NCBI GenBank assembly: GCA_034509925.1
Contig: CM067535.1
Coordinates: 253,001-317,000 of the forward strand
Length of the DNA: 64,000 nt
DNA from: Hirudinaria manillensis
Taxonomy: Eukaryota > Annelida > Clitellata > Hirudinida > Hirudinidae
Direction: 5' to 3'
Each line of letters starts with the position of its first letter. Positions within the stretch are counted from its first letter, which is position 1. Under the pieces are notes generated by a model. That model had not been told where the DNA came from and ran no database searches. It saw nothing but the letters and a program-made list of their open reading frames with translations. Shown here in pieces: positions 1 to 15,900 of this stretch. The translations under genes and the position numbers were made by a program.

Positions 1-78
1 ACTTCTGCTAATGGCTTCTATAACTTCCAAAAAATCATCATTGCTTGTTTCTATGATGTAATCAACACAATCAACCAT
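1..78 (-). CDS. Partial first coding exon of an unidentified minus-strand gene
   Basis: Reading the minus strand from 78 to the window edge gives an open ATG-started stretch of 26 codons, M-V-D-C-V-D-Y-I-I-E-T-S then an acidic/hydrophobic run, with no stop and no clear donor before the edge. The rest of the gene would lie to the left. The amphipathic composition looks protein-like, but 26 residues are too few to assign a family. It could be a chance open frame. Confidence 0.3.
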   Translation of the reverse strand, partial: MVDCVDYIIETSNDDFLEVIEAISRS

Positions 79-2518
79 ACTGCCAGTATATTATTGTGGA
101 GCTGAAAGCAATAAAATAAAGCTATAACCATGGTAAAATAAGCAACGAATATCTGCTATAATAAGTTTGAGTGGCTGGTTAACACCATACTACTTTCTGC
201 GAGTAATTTAAACGTTCTCCTTCATATTATCAAGCTCTTGCATCAAAATAAAACCAAACGAGTCCCGTGTAACAATAAAAAACAATTTTGAGATGCATAG
301 AAAAACACCTATTGAGACGTTTAATATGCACAAGTCCTGTTGACACTTTCACATCATAAACTATCGCTAAAACAAACAAAAAACGAGCACAAAAGCAATA
401 GATGGTTATTTTAGTATGTATAAAAGCGTTAACATTACAATAACCACGTGTATAAATCAAATTTAAGCCGGCGAGAAAGCGGCGGAGAAGCAAAACGACA
501 TCTTGCAATAGACTCAGAAAATCGAATATAATTCTGAAAATTAACAGATTTAGATTATACTTGCCTATGGCCGAAGATATTATATAAAATTTAAACTTTA
601 TGCCCGCTCAAAAATAAAAACAAAACTTAATGGGTATAATCCAGAACAAAGAAGTAGGCAAGTTCAAATTCTAGACTTCTTATTGGTCGCTCGCAAAATC
701 TAAATATTCAACGAGAGTGACATGATTTCGATGAAAGGCCGAAATAATTTGATCTATTAAAAAGTAGAAAATTTTAAAATGGCATGTTTTGAATTGCCAA
801 AACTATTGCTAACCCATGAGAATTTTTATTATTTTTTTTTTGTCAAATAAGCATCAAGTATACTGTTTTGAATACCATTCATTTAACATAATTAAAAAGA
901 AAGTTTTGTACTTCCTTATGGAAAACATGACACAAAGACTTTCTGTGTATAAAAATGATGGAGATCTATTAAAAAAAAAGTAAAATAGAACAAAAGGAAA
1001 TTCTTCGATAAAAGTGAGGAAGTAACGCCAACAAAATTCTTTTCAATTAACCGACAAGTGTAGGCGACGAAAATTTGTTCCGAGACTATATGCTTTGACC
1101 CGAGCGATGGTGCATGGAAGATAAGCATTGATTGCTTTCATTTGTTCTGGGTGAAAGCTTTCGAAGCTTGTAAATAACGTTTGACACCACATGTCGAATT
1201 CTGACTGGCCCCGGAGATGGAAGAACGTTCCCACATATTGAGATTGACATCTTTTGCTTTCGTTCAACTCCTCAAGTTAAATTAGCTATAATGAGTTCAT
1301 GTGAATGCAGTAATGTAAGCAAACATTTAGCTGAAAGTTCTAACGATGCAAACTTGATTCCTTTTCTTATGGGAGGGAGGGTGGAGGTGTTATTTTGAGG
1401 AGACGGAGCGCATCCGTTGTCCTATGACCTTTCTAAGTGAGAAGAGCTAGTTTTAAACTTAGTTTATTGATATATTTTGATTAAAGTGCAATTTAACAAA
1501 AATAGTTAAGGTAATAATTATTTATATGTATCATAAGCTGAGAGCTAAAAATCACTCTTGATCACCTTATAGACTTCGGCTGTCTTGGATAGATGGGTTT
1601 TAAGTTGACTCTTGAGGAGATCGTTGATGGCCGAGACCAGACGGGGAGAGGTATGCTTTTCCAGACGGCAGATGAGATATACAAGATACCCCTTCTCACT
1701 GTTCTCATGGGATGATTAAAGGACAGGTTGGTGGAGATAGATGGGGCACGAGGAGTGAAGATGATTTGGCGGCGATGGAGTGATGGAAATAAAATGGATT
1801 AGATGTCGAGAGTGCGAAAGATGAAAAGTGAAGTTCAGATTCATATTTAATTTTTTTCTACAAAAGCATCAGTGCACATCACTATCAAGACACTTGACTC
1901 AAAGATAAAATATTTTATGTTTTTTTATTGCAGCTAGTTAACGCTGAGGGTAAAGTTATTGAGAAATATAATATGTATTAGTTTTCAAATATTTAACTAC
2001 GTCAAAACAATTTATATTTGCAGTTGTTATTTATTACAAATATCCTTTTTATTTTTAATAAATTCACATCTTTATTAATAAATTCTGAACTTCCATAATA
2101 ATTCCAAATAATAGTCATCTACATGTCAATATTTAGTAGCATTTTGGTTTTAGTTTCTAATATTATCGAATCACGCATCGCTCCTTTGGATGGGAGGAGC
2201 ATAGTTATGGAATCTGCCCTGCTACTGGATAAATCCTTCCATCATCAACACAGATTCACAGATTTAACGACTTCCATGTCCTCGTGACATGGACTTTATC
2301 ATGTGCTCGTATTTGTGTGATTTCATTTAATAGAATTAGTTACTTCAAATTTTTCAAGCTTTGAACATTATAGTCAACCGCTTAGTTAAAAATCGCATCT
2401 TACTCATCAAGTGACTTAACCTTTAACTAAATACTGTAATGGAATGATTTAAGAGTTTATGCGGTATTCAAAGCAATTGCTGCAACATCCAGTTTGAAGT
2501 TTGAATCATCAGCACGTA
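79..2518. other. Intergenic, no gene recognised
   Basis: AT-rich sequence between the left-edge exon and the T-box gene. Short open frames on the minus strand (230-508, 916-1267) have no recognisable domain and no protein-like composition. The T-box promoter and any 5' untranslated exon should lie in the right half. Nothing else is supportable. Confidence 0.5.
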
Positions 2519-4924
2519 ATGAATATTTTCAATTACGACGATGCGGAATATGTTCAGAAGCCTTTACCTCTTAGTCCGTTAAAATGTCATTGTTTCATAG
2601 ACACAGGATTGGAAAATGTAACGGTAGAACTAGATTCAATTGATTTGTGGCGCAAGTTTCATTTGTTAAAAACAGAAATGGTCATAACGAAATCGGGAAG
2701 GTTCGAAAAAGCACAAACGTTTTTGGTAAACAAACATTAGATCATTAGAATTATTTAAATAATAGGAGAATGTTTCCACCGCTCAAAGTTAAAGTACATG
2801 GATTGAAACCGAATCAAGCATATCTGATAGCTTTAGATATAGTTCCAGCCGATGGTCACAGACACAAGTTCCACTATTCGAGGTAATCGTATTATCTGAT
2901 TTGGAAAATGTCACTTGAAAAATCGTAATGAATGATTTTATTTTACCAAAGTAATGATTTAAATTTTAATCGCGCAACGCAAAATAGTTAATGCTTGAAC
3001 CTGCTAATCTCTCTGATAAATCGTCCACACAAATCAGCAGCATTTTTATTTAGCAAACATATCATGGTTACCAACTATCTAAATTCAAAGCTCAATCGAA
3101 TGATTGGCAGATGGCAGATCGCGGGCAAGGCAGATCCCGAAATGCCAAAAAGAACATTTGTTCACCCTGAATCGCCACTCACAGGGAACCAGTGGATGTC
3201 GAAAATTATCTCTTATCACAAGCTCAAACTGACCAACAACTTATCTGATAAACGAGGATTTGTAAGAGATTCATTTCTCATTTTAATTCCTGGCAATTAT
3301 TTTTCAGTTCATTAATGGATTAATGAAAAATGTTTTACTTGAAAATAACGAAAATACCTTACGTTATTGTGTTACGATTCGTAGTCATACCACTAAAACA
3401 CCGGAAGTTAGACAGTTTACTTGTACTTATATACAATGTAAAAATGGCAGAATCGGCAGTAATCAATAACATCGTCATTAATGAGCTCCACAGTCTAATA
3501 ACTTTAGGGTGAAATTATCCGCTAAGAATATTTATATTACAAAACGAAATATAATTTAAAAATGAATCAAATAATTCATGAATTTAAAAAAAAGAATAAT
3601 GAATTAAAGGCTATTTTGAACTCAATGCACAAATACCAACCGCGATTTCACATTACGATTGTGCAAGAGAACACGGATCCTCATCTATACCCCACAAAAA
3701 CTTTTGTATTTCCAGAAACGGAATTTCTTGCAGTAACTGCTTATCAAAATGAAAAGGTGGGCGTTGGACTGTAAATATCTTAAATTTTATAAATTAAAAT
3801 CTTTATTCTTTTCTTAGATAACTCAATTGAAAATCGACAACAATCCGTTTGCTAAGGGTTTCAGAGAAATTGCTAATAATAGGTTAGAAAAATCAAATGT
3901 CGGATAAAATCCAATTTTACGATGTCAATTTTTACATTTTCATCAAATTTAAGATTTCGGGCTGAAACAGGTGTGTGAAATTAATGAATATTATTACTAA
4001 TGGCGGTCATAAAAACGATGCACCGAGGATCATTCACAATGATATTTCTTCACTCAACCATTTAATATTAACATAATTTATTACTATAGGAACAAGTCTG
4101 AAACAAGAAGATTCAATATCGGGGTGCCACGATCATCAAACGCAATGTTTGAAGATCCTTCACCGAAAAAAGTTACTTTTCAAGACCGCATATTTAATGC
4201 TCGTAATGTCGGAGAGTATCCACTGAATGACAGCAACATAATTTTGCCATGGACGTGTGCAGCTCTACCATCAGTCCTCTGTGGGAGTCACACATTTCCA
4301 ATTAGCTATATTGTGTCATTAAGATTCAGGTCACAATTTTTTTCGATTCGTAATGCTAACAAAAACAGCCAGAAAAATGCTTACATTCCAAATATTCCTC
4401 GAGTAATTACTGAAAAAGATCCGGCAACTCAAAATCGAAACTTGACTCCTAATTCGAAAGTAAGCGAGACAACCGGCAAAATGTCAACCTTATCGATGAT
4501 ATCGCTCAAGAGAAAATATGGAGAAATTATTTCTACCGGCGAATTCGACAGTATTTTGCCAATTAGTTGGAGAAGCAAAGAATTGAATCTATGGGAACAA
4601 AATGATGTTCTACTCGATAAATTAAAATTTTCCCATCAAGAGATCCCAGAAAAAAGTCTTATTGACCTCAAATCCCACACCTCTGGACACATTAATCAAC
4701 ATCTAACAAATTCAATCAAATTTTATGACGATTCCACCGTCGAACCTGAGAAAAGGGACCAAATCCACAGTTTACTTCTTTTTCCCCAAATTGATGGAAA
4801 TATTCGGTTGAAATGCAAGGAGAGAATTTACAGAGAAAGTCCTAATTTCCAATTACCTGTAAATGCTTCATCTAGGAGCTCAATTAGTCATTCAATAGAT
4901 AAAATGCTTGGAAAAACCCCTTGA
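2519..4924 (+). CDS. T-box transcription factor, Tbx2/3-like
   Basis: Six exons fit in phase: 2519-2700, 2766-2882, 3111-3261, 3610-3756, 3818-3882 and 4090-4924, giving about 498 aa. The start is the ATG at 2519, downstream of an in-frame TGA at 2495. The DNA-binding T-box fills exons 1-5, with landmark motifs [61 protein letters not shown] and [16 protein letters not shown]. The [10 protein letters not shown] and QWMSK versions point to the Tbx2/3 subfamily rather than Brachyury or Tbx4/5. The single last exon encodes a low-complexity tail of about 278 aa in which I recognise no domain. The family acts in the nucleus, binding T-half-sites and often repressing transcription in development. 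The N-terminal part (F-H-L-L-K for the usual F-H-x-x-G) is divergent. A further upstream exon cannot be excluded. Confidence 0.9.
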
Positions 4925-6394
4925 GATGCTGTTCTGCTTATAATCGGAGCTGTTCCGCAATCATTTTTTTATGGTTCCGTTGCCTATTATTTAATAACGT
5001 TGGATATTTGTCCATTAGCTCAGAAAATAAATAATTTTTAATACAATCGCATAGCTTCAAAGTTATTTTCTGTCAAAAAGTACATTCATGCATTATTTGA
5101 TAATCCGTTGAAAGAAATGGCATGTAGTTTGTCGTGGCAAGAGGACAATTTTTTTTTTATAGAAATATTCATATTATTACATTATTATTATATTACTATA
5201 ACCACATTACAAGTGGTTCATGATGAGTTCCTGCTTCCACAAAAGGGCACGCTGTGATCGGTGGTATCAGTAGAGAAGCAGCTGCCCCCCCCCCCCCTGG
5301 CGGTCATAAGGTTCCCTCCCTTTCGCGTTGATAATATCATCTTCAGAAAGCTACCAAATTATTTATTTTCATTGAACTGCAAACACCTAATTTTAGATTG
5401 TTGCTATTAGTGTGTAACTCTTCGTCTTATTACACTTCTCCCAGTGTTATTTAAATTTATCACATGTCTGTAATTGTATGACCTCATTGACATATTATGA
5501 ATGCGAATAAAACAACCATTAAGAAATATTTTTCCATTCGTTTAGAAACATTTTAAGGTTTAATTCAATTAAGCAAGATGAAACATTAACAACTACAGAA
5601 GGCGTTAGGCTGAGTTTGGCAACTGGTTTGAAAGGTGGTGTCTACGTTTTGATTTTCGTTTTAACATGGTTGAACTGTAGGCACTAAAAGTAGTATCATA
5701 TTACGACTTTAAAAACTCATTTTGATATACAATTTTTGGATTTACATTTTTTTACGTTTTGAACCCTCTTAACATGCTGTACTCTGACACCTGTTAATGA
5801 GGAGCTAAAGGTTATAATTGTCGGGAGATGGTTTCCTTTTCCTCCCTCTTGGAAAGCTGTCAGGGTGGGAACCGGGTCAGGATTTTTGACCGTCACCCGA
5901 CATGATCCAGTAAAATCGCTGTTACGTTGAACTGAGATCCGGTGACCCTGAGAGGTCCTAGACGTGCAATGACTTCCATTTGTTTAATACTCCTCGGGGA
6001 CGTTTTTACTAACTTCACTTTTCCCAGTGTTATTTTGTTGCAGAAGATCTCTCCCAAATTCAATTATTTTAACTAGTCATAGATAAATCTAAATGTCGTA
6101 ACGCTAGAATGGGGTAGTGAGATATAAAATATTTCCTGTGGTTTTAATCAAATATTTATTAGGTAGACTAAACTTCGTTTGTTATGTAAAAATTATCCAG
6201 CACTATTTTTTTTATTAATTTTTGTTAAATGATTTTGAAGTTTTAAAAATTGAACGACAATTATTTTGTACATCCTTCGCGGTTTTAGTAGCCAATAGAA
6301 TTCGTTTGTGTTTCGATGTTCGGATTTGAAAGTGGTCTCTTTCCGTTGAAAATTACTGTTGCCCATAAAATTATATAGTCGTCTTTTAAGCAAC
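4925..6394. other. Intergenic between the T-box gene and PLK1
   Basis: Contains an AATAAA-like site near 5025 that could end the T-box transcript, and a 13-base C run at 5285-5297. No coding exon was recognised; the minus-strand frame at 6193-6462 overlaps the PLK1 5' region and looks spurious. The PLK1 promoter should lie just left of 6395. Confidence 0.5.
5285..5297. repeat. Poly-C homopolymer tract
   Basis: Thirteen consecutive C bases in otherwise AT-rich intergenic DNA. It may be polymorphic or error-prone in sequencing. No function is inferred. Confidence 0.9.
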
Positions 6395-9458
<3,064 letters not shown>

Positions 9459-10130
9459 ATATTTTAAAGTTTCATTAAAAAGTGATTTGGACTGGATTGA
9501 GTTTTTACTTCTCTTTGGTTCAAATTTTGTTCTGACACTTAATCATTGATTTTACTGGACTATCAAATGACGTTTTTAACATTTAATCACTTTGCGAGTT
9601 TTGCGTCTGTTCTGAGTACGAGCTGATGCCATAGAGAAGTTATGCTGGGCATTGCATAGCAATCCACAATTTTCCGGGTGCATCGGGCGGAGTCGTCTGC
9701 CAGTGATGAATTTTGCGGCAGTGTGGGCCGGTCGTTGGTTTTCTATCGTTGTTGGGTCAGGGGCCGCGGTCGGCGCACAGGAATTCTGTCTCGTCGGTTG
9801 GTGATGTGGCTCCGGGTGGTGGGGCATCGCATTGGTGCATAGGTTAAGAGATTACTCTCGCGGAGTTTGACCGAATAAAGGTTTGGTACTTCAAAGTTCG
9901 AGCTGCTGGGTCTGTTACGGTTGGTTCTTCATGTGGCTCGTCACTAATGACTGCCTAACCGTCCACAAAAACATAAATTTTCCATCTAATATTGTTTAAA
10001 GTACAAAAATTGATTTTATTTAATTACTGTTTTTAAAATGAACTTTTTGATGTCGATTTAGGTGTTTCAAATATCTAGCAATAAACTTTTTGTTGTTTAT
10101 AGAGCGATAAAACAGAACCGAGATCCAAAA
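9459..10130. other. Intergenic between PLK1 and FTSJ1, with a GC-richer patch
   Basis: The stretch 9640-9850 is clearly richer in G and C than its surroundings. It carries an 83-codon minus-strand frame (9576-9827) rich in His, Pro and Thr. I recognise no domain. The sequence just before 10131 should hold the FTSJ1 promoter. Confidence 0.5.
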
Positions 10131-11903
10131 ATGGGCAGATCGTCAAAAGACAAGAGAGATATTTATTATAGACTAGCTAAAGAGGAAGGATGGAGAGCAA
10201 GAAGTGCATTTAAACTTATTCAAATTGATGAAGAATTTGCTTTGTTTTCAGGTTAGGCTGTATTATCTTTGTTTTGAATGGACACATGTTGTCTCAATTG
10301 GAATACTTTATAGTTTATGATTTGAATAATAAATTTTGAATAGTCTCGATTCACCATAAGTCACTATTTTTGAAGGCGTTAACAAGGTAGTCGATTTATG
10401 CGCTGCTCCTGGAAGTTGGAGCCAAGTATTATCAAGAAAATTGAGGTTATAACCCATTCTTATTATTGTTTAGAAACTAAGGGTTTTTTTATTAATACTT
10501 AAACTTTTTTGCTTCACTCGTGTTGTTCAGGGTCACAGATGGAGATGACGACAGAGTTAAAATAGTTGCAGTTGATTTGCAAGCTATGGCTCCCATTCCT
10601 GGAGTGATTCAGTTGCAGGGTGACATAACTCAAGTTAGTACTAAGCTAACAAATTTGAATGTAATTCAGAAAAATTGTCTCATCAGAATTTTACTCTGTC
10701 TATTTGACTGATTGATTTCTTGTTTGGAAACTCTATTTCATTAAAAGTTTTGACAAATATTTGGTCATTCTTTTATGATTTATTTTGACTTTTAGCAACA
10801 TATAGATACATCATTAATTCTTTTAAAAAGCAATCCACGGCAAAAAAAATCATTGATCTCTTTGAGGGAGAAAAGGCTGACATGGTTGTTTGTGATGGAG
10901 CTCCAGATGGTTTGGATAAAATTTACAAATTATTACAGGCTCTCTAGGTTCAATGACAATTTTAATTATGTAATTTTTAGTGACTGGCCTCCATGATATC
11001 GACGAATACATCCAAGCACAGCTTCTTCTAGCAGTAATGTGTTTATTTTCTTATTTACATTATTTATTCAAGAAACTCTCATGTTTACTTTATGTTTAGG
11101 CTCTCAATATCACCACCCATCTTTTAAAAAATGGAGGAAAATTTGTGGCCAAGGTTAATGAAATCTTATAAACATTTTCATCAAAGACTAAATAGATTTT
11201 CATGTTATTAGATATTTCGTGGCAAGGATGTCACTGTGTTGTACAATCAGCTAAAAATTTTCTTTGGAAAAGTTTCTGTTGCCAAACCAAAAAGCAGTAG
11301 AAATTCAAGCATAGGTAATTATAAAAAGAAATTATTTTAATTGAATTGTTTCTATTATGTGTTGATCCTTACAGAGGCATTTGTGGTTTGTGAAGATTTT
11401 GATCTACCTAAAGATTATTCTCCTGTCATGTTCTACCCTCTTCTCAATGATGTTTTGAGTGAGTTTATAGATTTCACTTCCATAAAAGTCTGTTAAAAGT
11501 ACATTTAGCTGGTATTTGTTGTATAAGTAAAATGATTGTGTCTTTAAACTTAATTAATTGTTTATTGTAGAATCAGATTTTGAAAATCTTACTGGCTCAA
11601 ACAGATTCATTGTTCCTTTCATGACATGTGGAGACCTCTCTGCCTATGACTCAGACATGACTTATCCTTTGAAAGTAGACTTACATTAGAATGCATTTCT
11701 CATATTGAATTTTCAGTAAATAGCCACCTGTTAAGTAAATAGCCAAGTAAGTTATTATGCATGACATGTATTTAAATATTTTCTAGACTGGATCAAAAGA
11801 CGATTCTTATAAGCCAAGAGGACCTACTCAACTTCCCATAAAACCACCTTATGAGGAAGCTTGTCAATTAAGAAAGACTGATCTCCTCACCAAAACTGAC
11901 TAA
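10131..11903 (+). CDS. FTSJ1: FTSJ1/TRM7-type tRNA 2'-O-ribose methyltransferase
   Basis: Ten exons (10131-10251, 10376-10445, 10531-10633, 10831-10909, 10981-11033, 11100-11153, 11212-11314, 11375-11458, 11571-11674, 11787-11903) encode 295 aa. The Rossmann-type SAM domain is complete: the [10 protein letters not shown] start, RARSAFKL with the first catalytic Lys, [11 protein letters not shown] (SAM-binding loop), [24 protein letters not shown] with the catalytic Asp, FVAKIFRG with the second catalytic Lys, and IEAF with the Glu. This is the K-D-K-E tetrad of RrmJ/FtsJ enzymes. The closest family is cytosolic FTSJ1, which methylates positions 32 and 34 of the tRNA anticodon loop, rather than nucleolar FTSJ3 or mitochondrial MRM2. 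The eukaryotic C-terminal extension ([17 protein letters not shown]) is present. A polyadenylation-like AATAAA lies near 11940. Confidence 0.96.
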
Positions 11904-12964
11904 GGCAATAAAACAAATTTAAAAATAGTAGATATTAATAAATAAAGGAGTTGTCTTGAATTACATTTGGACACAATGCTCTTTTTTTGAAGCCACATCA
12001 AAATGATTGACATCTATAAGATCTATTTCTGTGCTCTTGATCAGAATCTGCCATATAATATTTTACCATTGAGAACATCACATGTTGCCACAAAGTAGCA
12101 TAGTGAATTGCTTTGATATCCTCCATGATTGGAAAACAGGACTTATGAGGTCCTTGAACTCAGCGCCTAATTTCTACTCATGGGTCCAGTATCCATATTA
12201 GCCAAAGACAGGGGGGCCAGTTCATGCAAATTTCAAATTAGTGATTTGTTTTCCACCAGAATCGCTGCATGGCATCTGCTCCTTTTCTTTTGTGTGTCAG
12301 AAAAGGTAATTTTTTGCTAGGTTTGCCTAATTAAGATATTTATTTGCAGGAAGGCTGCTTTTGCATATTTATTGTTCAGTTCAACTCTCTCAATGGTAAT
12401 GTCAGAAGTTTAGTCTTAAATGGGGCATTTACATTAAACTGAATTTTCTTTGCTGCATTCCTCCTAGTTAATTTCAACAGGCTTGAGTAAATTGTAAAAT
12501 ATTTTAATAAAAATGTATAATTGTAGATCTTATTCTGTGGAAACTGTTCTTAAACTTATTTCTTAGCTCACCTTTGAACTTTTTGTAAAGCCATCAAGGT
12601 TTTTGACAAATATTTATTATTTAAAATAAATGACCACATGACAATTCAACAAATATATAAATCAGATCTTTAAAAGATATGCACATTGTTTTGTAATGGG
12701 ATTAAAATAGTCACGCATGAAATCTTGTGCAACAAAGTTAACTTGGTATTAAGTTAAAGTTTGCTATTGCTTTTATATTAAAATTGTAAATGCCATAAAC
12801 CTAAAGGCTAAGATGTCATTCATAATGAAGCAAACTTGAAATGAGTATAATGCATGTTCCACGGCATCAGTAAAACATATGCAAAAGGATCAACGATGAA
12901 GCATATTTTTTGCAAAAAAGTTTCTAGGAGAAAAAGATGCCACCGTCACCGTAATGTTACCACC
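11904..12964. other. Intergenic between FTSJ1 and the TIR-STING-caspase gene (convergent 3' ends)
   Basis: AT-rich, with no coding exon recognised on either strand. Both flanking genes end here, so it should hold their 3' untranslated regions and polyadenylation signals. Confidence 0.5.
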
Positions 12965-15900
12965 TCAGAGATACAAAGACTTGTTAAGTGAAGTGACATA
13001 AAATGGTTTCTGGGACCTCTGACAATCTTGTCTTCCAAACTTCTGAAGTTTTATGTCTGTCAAATCATTTGTCTTATCCAAACAACATTTTAATTCTAAG
13101 TTGGGTTGAAGGCATTCATGCAAAGCCTGGAGATATAAGCTTCCAACAGATGCATGTCTGTAGGAGGGTGCGTCATCCAGGCATGAATAAGAGATAAAAA
13201 AATCAGGACATTTTGGCACGAGGCTAGCCTTTTCCATGATTTTGCCATTACCTGATTTATCTTGTTGTTTTGAAACATCTGTAAGGATAATTTAGTAAAC
13301 AAGAAGTATGTTTGACATTTTAATGGATAAAATGAGCATCTTACTTAAACAGCTTTGAACAAAAAACAACTTTGGCTTTCCTTCAAGGCCTGGACAGTTT
13401 TTACTGTAGAAATACTCTATGATGCTATGAATGCTCATGGATGAGTCGATGGTGAAAATGTTACCACCACATCCATGACTAGAAATGCAACATGCAACAC
13501 ATCCATATCTTTCCCAGTCAACTTTCTTTAAATTTTCTAACTCAGTTTTAAATACTTTTGTTGGAAGATCAAGGAATGATGTGACCTCAAATTTGAGACT
13601 TTTGAAAGTTTTTTTAATATAATCTTCAAGAAATCGGATAAACAATTTGTAAAGTGAAAGTAAATGAAGAATATTTCTATTATTATTCTGAAGAACATAA
13701 ACAATGATCATTGAACATTCTGCTGACAATAAAATTTCATTAGAAACTCCATTACGTAAACTACCTACCTACATAAATCACCATTTCCTTATTGAAACAA
13801 ACTCACTTTAATTTGATGCATTAAATTTTACATAAAAAGTCTTTTGGTTATTTGGTGCATTCACTCATTTAATGCAGCATTTGTATAACATATTTATTTG
13901 TTTCCAGAATAACATATGGGACAAGAACAAGTAGATTCAGTACTAAATAGAAACGGATTGTTAAGTTTCCAGATATCAGACCCAAAAGAATTCATTCATA
14001 TAGGCTGTTTATCTGCAACAATATGCTTTATGGAGACAAAAATTTGAGAGACAAACCTGCCTTAGCAAAGTTTATTTCATGGAATTGAGGCTGTAGGCTT
14101 TTTATAAAGAACAATTACAATGATTTACCATGGTAGAATAGATTTATAAATCAAAAGCAAAAGTAAGGAATTTCACAGTGATTCAGGTTTGGATACCATA
14201 CTATTGTGAAATAATTACATAAATAGAAAACTTGAAAGTAACCATTGATCAAATAATTTTAAAATTTTCTCATCTTTTCTACTTATTACATAATTTTTTC
14301 TGTATAGAGTTTTAAAAATGTAAATAATTTACAAAATGAAATACAGAAATAGAATAATATCAGGGCAACTCAAAACATTAGACCAAACAAACCAATATCT
14401 TTATCATATCCATTTCTTGGTTCAGGATCAGATATTGTATTAGAATAAACAAATGATAAGCATAGTCCTTTGACTTGAAATGATCTTAGTGGATAAATAT
14501 CCTTCTTGTCATCATAAATAGCTACAACAGTAAGTTATCCAACAACATTACATTACAAAGTAAATTATTTAACAAGGTCAATAACACTCTAAAAGTTATT
14601 CATTTCTATGCACAACTTTCTATTAACTTAACATGAAATCAAATTCAAGGAAAGAGTCTCAGTCTTCAGATATGATGGCTTTTTGGTTGCTGACTTAAAA
14701 TAGATACACAACAAAAATACCTTTAGGATTTTCAGCAACGACATCTTTTATATCAAAATATCCTTCAACTTTGGTAACTTTTTGACTTGATACTATGGTC
14801 TCTTCAATGAAAGAAATACTAAATTAAAATTTAAATTAGAAAATCTTAAGGAAAATCCACAGAACAACCTCTATTACTAATTTCTTCATATATAACCTTA
14901 AGAAGAAAATCTTGAAGACCATCAATTTCAGGATCTAAAATTAGTTGATCATTTTGTTATGAAGATGATATAAACTGTGAGGCTATAATAATAATCACTT
15001 ATATTCCTCCAAAATAATAGTCTTGCACAGTCTTTTGTTTCTGGGTGTTCATTCAAAAGGGTCTGAAGGGTTAAAAAAAAAGCATTCCTTCCCTGGTAGA
15101 GCTCTTCTAAAGTGAGACCATATTTTCCATAGATATATGTTTCATACATAGTGAGAGTTGGAGTAGTAAACTCTCCAACAAAATAAAATGTTTCTCCCTT
15201 CAATAGAGACAAAAGTGATCTAGTCTAATCATGCAACAGGCATCTTTTCATTTATTCACTCATCATTCTCTATTCTCTGGAAATTTGTTTATAATGTTAA
15301 AACATGCTTATAAGGAATCACCTTCTCATTAACAACTTTGTGGACAGAACTTTTGTAATCTCTTAATCTAACTCCTGCTCTATCAGCTGCAGTCACAACA
15401 TACATATCTGTTTCTCCATCAAATCGTATCTGGCCTTTACAGTCTTCTGGAACAATAATAAGATATCTTGGGGCAGCATTTTTAACACGATCATCATTGT
15501 TAAGAGCATTTTCATAGAACTTAGTCCTCATATCTGAAATATAAAATTTATTATATGTTTTCTGAAATATAAAATTTTATAAAATTGTAATATTAAAACT
15601 ATCTGATCATCCAATTGAATTCAAATGCACTTCATATACTTGGAAGGATAATCCTCAGATAACCATAAAAATATCCAAAAGCAGACTCAGGTCCCATGTT
15701 GTCCTTTGGAATCTTGTATAGGTCTAGGTTCTTTTCTGTCAAAAGTGATTATGTTAAATGTTATTTATATAGAATTTAAAAGGATGATTTAATGTAAAAA
15801 CCAACTCCTTTCAAATAATTCTGTGCATTCTCCAACAATAACATTAAGGTTATGATCATGGCTATTATTACTTGACATCTTTATTTCTTTAAAGTTTTCC

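Noticed and set aside
12965-13729. A stand-alone caspase gene beginning at 13729
   Set aside because: The open frame before 13623 is intron read-through. The p20 N-terminal strand is found in exon 14521-14393, which joins in phase to 13623 and to the STING exons.
15224-15304. Alternative junction between STING exons 3 and 4 (donor at 15303, acceptor at 15225)
   Set aside because: It inserts extra residues before G-E-T-F; the acceptor at 15198 gives the same spacing as human STING between the DRAG loop and the E-x-x-T-P motif.
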